Positions 5,410-12,829 of a stretch of 12,829 bases of DNA are shown here, one piece after another. The notes beneath the pieces are model-generated. The model made no database searches and was not told where the DNA came from. It was given only the letters and a program-made list of their open reading frames with translations. The position numbers and the translations under genes are program-made. Numbering within the stretch: position 1 is the stretch's first letter; the number at the start of each line of letters is the position of its first letter. This DNA is from Legionella genomosp. 1. GTDB taxonomy: Bacteria > Pseudomonadota > Gammaproteobacteria > Legionellales > Legionellaceae. The stretch lies in assembly GCA_945865355.1 (NCBI GenBank), contig CAMBDN010000050.1, positions 1 through 12,829 of the forward strand. The letters run 5' to 3'.

Positions 5410-8400
5410 ATGTACGCAGATACGTTTCCAGAATTAAATGCAAAATACCATGTTGATAACTTTGAAATTATTGCTGAAGCTATCGAGAAGCATTTTAGTG
5501 ATATTTTTAAGCTGGATGCTTTAAATAGTGAAGCCGCTAAGAGTACCCCGCCAGGAAGTTATCTTGATTTATTTGATGCTTGTATAGCCCAATTCAAAGA
5601 TCTGTATACAGTTCCGGAAGTGGTTAAAAAATTACATGAAATTTTGCAATCAGATGAGACGATTAAGCGTCGGTTCTTAGGTAATTTAGTGTTTGTTCCT
5701 TCTGTTGGTCTTAGCCCATCAAGCCAAATTGGGTTTCTAGAAAAGATGGCAACCGATACGTTAAAGATGGCGGAACCTGTAACTTTTATCGATATGATGA
5801 GGGCTGTCAATGGTCTGATTAATCTGAAATCAAAGCCTTTACCAATTGACTTTCAACCTATTTCTGTCGTTCATTTAAATGACTTACCTTATTTGGATAC
5901 GAATCGGCTTCAATTATCCAATCAAGCGTTGATCATTAATTTTAATCCTGACTTGAAAGGTTCACCCAAGTGGGGCGTTGTAAATCTGAAAGATAAATCT
6001 CATCCGGTTGTCTATTGTGAAACGGCACTTAACGAGCGAGAAAAAAGAGATCTTGAGGCGAGCCTAGGTGTCGCAGTCCATTCATTTATTGATGCTGGTG
6101 CAAATAGCTTGCCTTCAACGGGATACACGGCTTTAGCTTGGTTGGACAATCAGATCACCAAGGCTTCGAATTTTGATGTTAACGGTGACTTTGCTGCACT
6201 TGCACAACAATATGCATTTGTGCAAATGGGGGGGGATGCAAATAGCCTCACTTACATGATCAATGCAACAGAGGTCCATCAATTTTGTACGCCAGCTTTC
6301 CGGCGAATTGCGTCGGCTTCTTTTTCAGATTTGCCAATCATTAGTGATATCACGGCAAACGCTTTTAAAGGTGGGCGTGCGTTAACATTACTGGGTTATT
6401 CAGCAGTCCTTGGTGTTCTTGATGGGAAAACATTTAGGCCGGGAGATATAGCTGCGGCTATTCGTATTAGTGAGTTAAAGGGATGGACCAATCCACAAGT
6501 TAGGCCATCCTTTTTAAAAGCGGCGAGTACCTTGCTTCCCAGTTTTAGCAAAACATTAGCACGTCATCGGATGCCTAATCTTTTGGCTGAATCAGGCGAT
6601 ACAATTTCCTTAGCTGTTCCCGATGTAATTGATATGACCTGTTTGAATGAGATCCATGTTGCGGTCTGTAAAGAGACAGGTACTGCTGATGATTGGTTAA
6701 TAAAAATACCAGGATTGGTCCCTCGAGTGGGTACAGTTCAAGAATACATCGCTGTTATCATGGTGCTGACTTTGATACGTGCTATGGCCAAAAAGCGTAT
6801 TTTAGAAATTCATTTACCGGCTCATTTCATATTAAATCCAGAAGAGAAAAAATTTGTCGTTGCAACCTTGACTGAAAATGCTTACATCACTGAATTTAAT
6901 GTTAATGGCAATGACTCTCTTATCGATGTTCGCGCGCAACTGATATCAATCTTTGCTCGTAACCGTTGGTTAGCAGCGAGTGGTTATCGCCCACCAATGA
7001 TTGATGACTATTGGAAACAAGCCGCACGGTATTGGTTACTGCATTTGCACGAGCATCCAGCTGTTTTAGAGATGAAGGCAGAGCATGATTTGTTCAAACG
7101 CTGTGTTCGTGAAATGGGGCTGAACGGGCTTAATGCTGTTTTGGAATTTTTAAGCGATGGAGCGGAGCAAGATTTACTGGCGCGGGTGTATGGCCAGGAC
7201 AGGCCTGCCTTTTATGCGGGTTGCCAACCGGATGAAATGCGTCAATACCTAAGTCGATTGATTGCGTATTTACGGGTTCGTGAAAATAATTTTCCTTTTA
7301 GTGAGCTAGGTATTTCCTATCAAGAAGGTAATGAAGCGTTACTTGTTGACTTGTTAGGACAAATTAACCAGCTGAAGCGTTTTGAAAAAATTACCTTGAC
7401 CGATTTCCTAAAGGCCGGTCGCCGCTCAACGATGGACTTTATTCGCGAATTAACACGCCAAGCAAAGGATAACGGCTGGGTAGGGCTCGTCGTTATTCCG
7501 GAGCTTGAGGATAAAGAGAACACCTCCGATGTCTTGTGCGAGTTACGATCGATGTACGCACTATTAAACGATGTGATTTTACGAAATCGTCATCTACAAG
7601 CGGCTGCTGATGTGTTAAATAGCATCGAATCGTGCAGTAATTTTTCCGAGAACTTTGAGGTGGGGGATGCTGAATTTATGCCGCTTGATGCTGGCATTGA
7701 TGAAGCGAAAGATGATGATTTGGGTCGTTTTGTTGATCATGCGTTTGATCGCCTGCAACCAGGTGCCTCCTGGCCGTTGAAGAAAGGTGGTGTGGTGCAA
7801 TTGCAGTTGCAGCAACAACAACAAATTCAACAAAACCGCCAAATTCAACAAGAGCAGCAACGAGTGACCATCCATTCTGTTGAGGAAGCGTTGGTGGGTG
7901 AGTTGGTTGATTATCACAATATTGATAGGCTGTTAGCGCCGTTTGTTGCAGAATTTTCTCGTGAAAATAAGGTATGGGAACAGGGGGCTCTCCTAAGATC
8001 GCATAGTGAGTCGCTATTAGAGGGCTTTTTCCATACTTGGGTGAATGCTAATCCCAAGGTGTTAGCCCCGTATGTTATCCACCAAATGACCCAAGATGCC
8101 GCGAAAGCGTTATTTCGTAAGCACCGTTTGCTGCCATCGGGTTTAAATCCTGACAATTTGCCCAAGGGCTTTTACACACAACGCTCTAAAGATGGGCATT
8201 TGATTTTGTGTTATAACGCGGAACTTGCTTTTGTTAACGCACCTAATCCTGTAACCATTGATGCGGATGTACGCATGCCAGAAGCCAGCGGCTGGGATGG
8301 GGATTTTCGTCAGTTTCATCTTGATAAATACTTAGGCGATCCCGCGCCACTCGACGCAGAGGATTGGCAAAATATCATTCTTTTTGCGCAATTGCAGCCG

Positions 8401-11400
8401 CCTAAGGATTACAGCGTCGACTTTTTTGAGTTTTGTCGAGTCAATCCGATGGTGAGTGCGCCACTATTAGCCCTGCGGGATAAAGCGATTCGCAACTGGC
8501 CTGTGTTCATGCAGTTGTGGCAATACAAAGGGGCGGAGGGATTGGCTGCTTTTTTGGCCAAAGATGAGTTGCAATTAAGCATGCCAAAAGACACGGTTCG
8601 TCAGCTGTTATTGCAACACCAATCTCCAGCTATTCAGCGATGGGCGGAGAGTGTTGGCATAAATGAGAAATTTCTTTGTGGTTTGGGCCAGGTTTATCAT
8701 CGCTCTGGCAATAAAGGTCTGCAGTTATTGCTGACTAAGTTTAACCAATTGAACGTAGCCTTGGGGGATCGTTTTTTCGCTTGCTTCCATCATTTTGTGT
8801 TATCACGTAGCGAAAATTTCAATTGCTTCATGACTGAGAAATTCTTTGCGACGATGGATAGAATGATCGTCAAGTTACGGCCCCGTTCAGCTCACGACAA
8901 TTTGCAGGCTTGGCAAGATGTGCTGGCCCTGCACATGGAGGTGGTGGGCTGGGATAATATTGATACCTTGTGGCAAGGGTTTGCGCATTTTATTGACGAG
9001 CTAGAGCAGTTAGGACTTGCGCTTGATGGTCATGAATTTCAAGGGATGCGACCTGAGAACATGTTGATGTGCATGGATCGTATTTTGGAGAGTTTAAAGC
9101 ACATTGCAAATACCGATTCGCAAAAACTCTTTTTAACGCACTTGAATGAAGTCGATAGAACCCATGGTGGCGTGCCCTATGCATTGAAATATGATGGGTT
9201 TAAATACGTTTCTTCTGAGCTTGAGTTGTATGATTTTGTAGCGGGAACACCAACGTATGCGCCTGATTTAAAGGAGCTTTATACCTGGAGTGGGCGAGAG
9301 GCTGCGCTTAAAATGCAGCGCACGGTGGCGTCGCAACGGCAATTTAGCCATGAGTCCTATCCTCAGCTATTAAGACGTTTAGGCACGGATGATACGGGCT
9401 CGAAAGACTTGCTAATCTGGTTGTTGCATACCCAATACCCACCAGCGAATATCACGGTGGTGATGGAAAAAATTGAAGCGCTGCAACCGGGTTTGACAAC
9501 GCTAATCGCACGCCATCTACATCAGGCCGTTTATCGCTCAGGAAATGCGGATTTGGCGGTTCATTTGGATGCGATGCTTGATGTTGCCGCTCTTTGTGGA
9601 AGATCGTCAAGACTCAATATTGAACCGATGTTGCGTAAATACCCGCACGGCACAGTGCTTGAAACATTGAGTCTTTTGCAGCAAACAGGGCGTTTTGGCC
9701 CTGCTTCGGTTGAGCAGTTATTGAGCCTGATGGGGGCAGGGATAGAGGCACCTGACTATCTTCATCGTGAGGGTTATAAACTTGCAGCACTCTTTGCAGT
9801 GGAGCGGCGTAACGGATTGGATGCGTTTTATGCAGTAACGGCCAGCATCCGGCCGGTGGTGCAAAATGAGTTGCGGTTACTCATTACTCAATTATTATCG
9901 TTAGATTTTGCAACCAGTAATCTGTTGTCTTTGCAATCACCCGAAAATTGGGGTGATTTAATAGCGACGATTGAGGCAATGAAAGCTGATCCTGCACATA
10001 CAGGCCTTCATCGTATCGCCTTGATTGAAAAATTAAATTCCCGTGAATTGCGCTTTCGCTATTCAAAAAGCGGCGAGTTTCGTGCGTTACGTAGCAAAGA
10101 TATGGACGGACCCGAGGGGTTGGATGCGTTTGTGGACCATGAAGACAGGCTTTGGGGCTTTATGCAGGAACACATTGCGGTGCCTAATGTTGGCAGCGCG
10201 CAAGAGGCCTTGCAGCCCATCGTTCGTCTTTTAAAGCGCTTACAATTAAACCGTACTTATTTAAATGAAATTGAGCCGTTGCTGGCATCTCTTGAAAAAA
10301 CCGGTGCTGGAAAATATTGGAGTGCCAATTATTTCTATCAATTGTTGCGGGTTCTACAGCCAGAGGATGAGCAATCGTCCTTTCCTATTTCATTGTTAAA
10401 AGTGATGCTGCCTGAAGAAAGCATTGGTGCAAAAGACATTGATAGTCTGCAAAGGGATTTTCCACAGCTATTGATAGCACCGGTTAAAACGGTGCTGAAC
10501 AACAAGGTCTTTGATCGAGCGCAACAAGCATTGTTATGTCAAATTGTGCTACGTGAATACGATTGGCAAGGAGTTGTTGCACTGGTACCTACGATCATGG
10601 CGACCTTGTCGTTAGATGCGCACGCTATGAGTCGCAGTTATGTCTTGGATATTTTGGCAAAATGTAAGAGTTTCAATGAATTAGAGACCCGTTTTGAGCA
10701 TTGTCGTTGGTTGCTACAACGAGCGCCGGTGAATGCAGTGGTCCGTTCGCAATGGACAAAAACGGCTGCAATGTGGTTAAAGGCGATTAGTGCGCCGAAG
10801 AGTGAGATGGCGCTCTTTTTAAGCATTAAATCCGAGTTTGCAGTAAACCCTGAAAAACAAGCGCTCATTTTACATATCATCGCTTGGAGTAGTTTAAATC
10901 CGGGCTTAAAAAACAACGATGCGCATATCACGGAATTAAGTAAAAAGGCACCGAAATTGGTAGCAAAGCTGGGTGAAATGGATGAGGCCTCCTTATTGTT
11001 ATTGGCGAAATGCTACCCGCAACAGCCATCACCCAGTGCGGATGATATTTTGCGCTTGATAAAAGGGCGTGGTATTGATGGTTCAAATTTTTCACAGCGA
11101 CTCGATGATTTTATGCGTAATCCCTTTCCGGAGGCGCGAGCCGATTTTGGTGGGGTGGCGGCTACTAGGGAGGCTGATTTAAGGCGGATGATTAAAGCCA
11201 CGCAAGTGAGTCGTGGTGAAGAGCGTTTACGTATATCAGCAAAGCATTCGACACAATTGACATTAATTTTATCCTATTTAAAGCGCTTGGAAAATGGGCT
11301 TGAACAACTCAAAGGTGTTGGTAAAGCGATTTCAGAAATGAGCCAAGATGAGTTGGCGGCGGCGTTTCAGCGCTTGTCACGTGAATCGGTTCATCGTCCG

Positions 11401-12829
11401 AACGATGATTTATTGCGTGCAGAACTTTGGGCTGTGATGTTTGAAGTGATGGGGAAAACAACGCGAAAATACCCTCACTTGGCGCAACAATTTGCATTGA
11501 TTGCCAATGATCTTTGTTTGGTCGCCCCATCACGTGTGCTGCAATTGGCAACAGGTGAAGGTAAAAGTCACTTTGTGGCGATGCGAGCTGCTCGGCACGC
11601 GGGTCAAGGTAAGGTTGTCGATGTTTGTACCGCAAAGCGCACTTTGGCGGCGCGCGATTTGGAAGATTACCAAAGTTTCTTTAGCTATTTAGGTCTTAAG
11701 ACGGCTTACATTCATCCAAAGTCGACGCATGAGACCTATATGGGTAGCCAAATTCACTATTCAACCACGGGCGACTTGTCGCTCTTTTTAGACGAACAAA
11801 GTTTTGCCGGCCATCCCATTAACATACCTAAACAACGTCGGGTTGGTTTGTTTGATGAGTTTGATTTTATTCGTGATGATGAAGGTCGTAAAACACAATA
11901 CAACTATGCGCGCCCCACCGGTAAAACACCGAAGCAAATGACGTGGTTTTACCAAGCGGTGAATGATTTTTATCAGCTGAATAAAAAAAGTATTTCGGCA
12001 GAGGATGTCGGTAAAATATCGAAAGCAAGGCTGCTTGCGTTTGCTCATCGCTTACGAGCGGTGGCTGGGGAAAACGAAGAAAAGCAAAATTTGATTAAAC
12101 AGATGCTGCATGATCCCTTGCAATTAGTGCAATGGTTGCAGTCAGCACACGAAGCCCATGCATTGGTGTGGGGAATTGGTTTTACCGTTGTTGATCAAAA
12201 CATTGAAGTCGGTGATGAATTTTATCCGATGCGAGAGATTATCCCCTTATCTTCAGATAACCAAAAGATGGTGGGTTCAACGTTTAGTGGGGGTGTTCAG
12301 CAGTTATTGGCGGTCCGGCTAAATACGGAGGCGCGGTTAAATCATGAGTCGCAAAATTTCCACATTCATCCAGAAAGTCACATCATTAGTTCACAAGTCG
12401 CGGCGCAACGGATGCAAGAGTTGTGGGGAAACTGGGAGGGCTTTTCAGGTACCATTTCACCGGCACAAGCGGCGGCGTTGTACATCGAACAACGTACTGA
12501 AGTGTTGCATGTGCCCACTAACCAGAGTGATTTACGCCATTGGCATAAACTCCAGTTCTATGCGCGCGATGAAGAACGTTTAGCTGCAATTGCAGGGCAA
12601 CTTCGTCATTGTTTGTTGCATAAAGAGTCGATTCTTTTCTCATGTAAAAATGACAAACAAGTGAATGAGTTGCACGAATTATTTCGTGGGCTATTGAATG
12701 ATAACGATAGAGCCATTTTAGCGGTAGAGAAAGAACTGCAGAAGCTTGCAACCGGCCGATCAACAGCGGAGGACGAGCGTCGTATCGCAGAACTAGGCGC
12801 GCGAAGGGTTGAGCTTTTAGCGGGCGAGG
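5410..12829 (+). CDS. Giant protein with SecA-type DEAD motor, candidate Dot/Icm effector (cut by window edge)
   Basis: One frame stays open from ATG 5410 to the right edge (2,473 codons); the last in-frame stop upstream is TAA at 5362-5364. Residues 1-450 match no family I know. A leucine-rich-repeat-like stretch lies near 463-520. A glutamine-rich linker (797-817) precedes about 1,200 mostly helical residues. A SecA-type motor starts near 2030: TGEGKS Walker A (K2052), TAKRTLAARDLED (2074-2086, like SecA VNDYLARRDAE), DEFD Walker B (2149-2152), AHEAHALVWGIGFTVVDQ (2246-2263, like the SecA RAHALF...DYIV segment), GFSGT (2344-2348, like GMTGT) and HVPTNQ (2367-2372). NBD2 begins and is cut off. 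Housekeeping SecA is about 900 residues with the motor at its N-terminus, so this is a divergent relative, not the translocase. No signal peptide or membrane helix is evident. The PmrA-box promoter suggests secretion; the role is unknown. Confidence 0.85.
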   Translation, partial: MYADTFPELNAKYHVDNFEIIAEAIEKHFSDIFKLDALNSEAAKSTPPGSYLDLFDACIAQFKDLYTVPEVVKKLHEILQSDETIKRRFLGNLVFVPSVGLSPSSQIGFLEKMATDTLKMAEPVTFIDMMRAVNGLINLKSKPLPIDFQPISVVHLNDLPYLDTNRLQLSNQALIINFNPDLKGSPKWGVVNLKDKSHPVVYCETALNEREKRDLEASLGVAVHSFIDAGANSLPSTGYTALAWLDNQITKASNFDVNGDFAALAQQYAFVQMGGDANSLTYMINATEVHQFCTPAFRRIASASFSDLPIISDITANAFKGGRALTLLGYSAVLGVLDGKTFRPGDIAAAIRISELKGWTNPQVRPSFLKAASTLLPSFSKTLARHRMPNLLAESGDTISLAVPDVIDMTCLNEIHVAVCKETGTADDWLIKIPGLVPRVGTVQEYIAVIMVLTLIRAMAKKRILEIHLPAHFILNPEEKKFVVATLTENAYITEFNVNGNDSLIDVRAQLISIFARNRWLAASGYRPPMIDDYWKQAARYWLLHLHEHPAVLEMKAEHDLFKRCVREMGLNGLNAVLEFLSDGAEQDLLARVYGQDRPAFYAGCQPDEMRQYLSRLIAYLRVRENNFPFSELGISYQEGNEALLVDLLGQINQLKRFEKITLTDFLKAGRRSTMDFIRELTRQAKDNGWVGLVVIPELEDKENTSDVLCELRSMYALLNDVILRNRHLQAAADVLNSIESCSNFSENFEVGDAEFMPLDAGIDEAKDDDLGRFVDHAFDRLQPGASWPLKKGGVVQLQLQQQQQIQQNRQIQQEQQRVTIHSVEEALVGELVDYHNIDRLLAPFVAEFSRENKVWEQGALLRSHSESLLEGFFHTWVNANPKVLAPYVIHQMTQDAAKALFRKHRLLPSGLNPDNLPKGFYTQRSKDGHLILCYNAELAFVNAPNPVTIDADVRMPEASGWDGDFRQFHLDKYLGDPAPLDAEDWQNIILFAQLQPPKDYSVDFFEFCRVNPMVSAPLLALRDKAIRNWPVFMQLWQYKGAEGLAAFLAKDELQLSMPKDTVRQLLLQHQSPAIQRWAESVGINEKFLCGLGQVYHRSGNKGLQLLLTKFNQLNVALGDRFFACFHHFVLSRSENFNCFMTEKFFATMDRMIVKLRPRSAHDNLQAWQDVLALHMEVVGWDNIDTLWQGFAHFIDELEQLGLALDGHEFQGMRPENMLMCMDRILESLKHIANTDSQKLFLTHLNEVDRTHGGVPYALKYDGFKYVSSELELYDFVAGTPTYAPDLKELYTWSGREAALKMQRTVASQRQFSHESYPQLLRRLGTDDTGSKDLLIWLLHTQYPPANITVVMEKIEALQPGLTTLIARHLHQAVYRSGNADLAVHLDAMLDVAALCGRSSRLNIEPMLRKYPHGTVLETLSLLQQTGRFGPASVEQLLSLMGAGIEAPDYLHREGYKLAALFAVERRNGLDAFYAVTASIRPVVQNELRLLITQLLSLDFATSNLLSLQSPENWGDLIATIEAMKADPAHTGLHRIALIEKLNSRELRFRYSKSGEFRALRSKDMDGPEGLDAFVDHEDRLWGFMQEHIAVPNVGSAQEALQPIVRLLKRLQLNRTYLNEIEPLLASLEKTGAGKYWSANYFYQLLRVLQPEDEQSSFPISLLKVMLPEESIGAKDIDSLQRDFPQLLIAPVKTVLNNKVFDRAQQALLCQIVLREYDWQGVVALVPTIMATLSLDAHAMSRSYVLDILAKCKSFNELETRFEHCRWLLQRAPVNAVVRSQWTKTAAMWLKAISAPKSEMALFLSIKSEFAVNPEKQALILHIIAWSSLNPGLKNNDAHITELSKKAPKLVAKLGEMDEASLLLLAKCYPQQPSPSADDILRLIKGRGIDGSNFSQRLDDFMRNPFPEARADFGGVAATREADLRRMIKATQVSRGEERLRISAKHSTQLTLILSYLKRLENGLEQLKGVGKAISEMSQDELAAAFQRLSRESVHRPNDDLLRAELWAVMFEVMGKTTRKYPHLAQQFALIANDLCLVAPSRVLQLATGEGKSHFVAMRAARHAGQGKVVDVCTAKRTLAARDLEDYQSFFSYLGLKTAYIHPKSTHETYMGSQIHYSTTGDLSLFLDEQSFAGHPINIPKQRRVGLFDEFDFIRDDEGRKTQYNYARPTGKTPKQMTWFYQAVNDFYQLNKKSISAEDVGKISKARLLAFAHRLRAVAGENEEKQNLIKQMLHDPLQLVQWLQSAHEAHALVWGIGFTVVDQNIEVGDEFYPMREIIPLSSDNQKMVGSTFSGGVQQLLAVRLNTEARLNHESQNFHIHPESHIISSQVAAQRMQELWGNWEGFSGTISPAQAAALYIEQRTEVLHVPTNQSDLRHWHKLQFYARDEERLAAIAGQLRHCLLHKESILFSCKNDKQVNELHELFRGLLNDNDRAILAVEKELQKLATGRSTAEDERRIAELGARRVELLAGE
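7798..7860 (+). repeat. Glutamine-rich low-complexity tract inside the giant gene
   Basis: Residues 797-817 contain 14 glutamines in 21, with Ile, Leu, Asn, Arg and Glu interspersed. Codons are mixed CAA and CAG and the run includes a repeated ATTCAACAA element, so it is partly a DNA repeat. It sits between the N-terminal part and the helical middle, and probably acts as a flexible or coiled linker. No slippage-induced frameshift is visible in this copy. Confidence 0.85.

Noticed and set aside
5559..12763. Many short frames of 60-108 codons on both strands inside the giant gene
   Set aside because: All lie within one uninterrupted plus-strand frame whose translation shows conserved SecA motifs. 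The short frames have no recognisable motifs and are shadows.
5410..12829. Housekeeping preprotein translocase SecA
   Set aside because: The motor begins near residue 2030 instead of near residue 80, the 2,000 residues before it are unrelated to SecA, and the signature loops around the VDEFTGR position are altered.

Overview
The window looks like the chromosome of a gammaproteobacterium of the Legionellales (Legionella / Coxiella / Aquicella type). Two housekeeping genes, mfd (transcription-repair coupling) and xseA (exonuclease VII large subunit), give a gammaproteobacterial background. The order-level guess rests on a near-consensus PmrA operator, the signature control site of Dot/Icm effector genes in Legionella and Coxiella, and on the accessory genes, which look like secreted, host-directed proteins. 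It is an inference: no secretion-system gene lies in the window.

Layout. 1-489 (minus) is the N-terminal part of mfd, running off the left edge. 490-759 is non-coding. 772-1938 (plus) encodes a 388-residue soluble protein that I do not recognise. It converges on 1994-3136 (minus), a 380-residue protein whose first 200 residues align by eye with caleosins, the calcium- and haem-binding peroxygenases of plant and fungal lipid droplets. Its hydrophobic hairpin sits at the C-terminus instead of in the middle. A perfect tandem array of an 8-bp unit (3161-3205) lies directly upstream of it. 3220-3795 (minus) is a small rhomboid intramembrane protease overlapping the end of xseA (3780-5111, minus), so the two are probably co-transcribed. 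5112-5409 is a divergent regulatory region.

From 5410 to the right edge a single plus-strand reading frame stays open for more than 2,470 codons and is still open at the end. It occupies over half of the window and is its main content. The protein has a unique N-terminal region with a leucine-rich-repeat-like stretch, a glutamine-rich linker (residues 797-817), about 1,200 residues of mostly helical unknown sequence, and then a SecA-type DEAD motor from about residue 2030 (Walker A TGEGKS, DEFD box, preprotein-cross-linking-like segment, VPTN motif). The motor is cut by the window edge. Its promoter carries the PmrA-box match.

Interpretation: two or three candidate effector genes (giant SecA-like protein, caleosin-like protein, perhaps the orphan) are interleaved with ordinary genes. 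The SecA-like giant and the rearranged bacterial caleosin are the most novel items. No tRNA, rRNA, CRISPR array, insertion sequence or prophage gene was seen.
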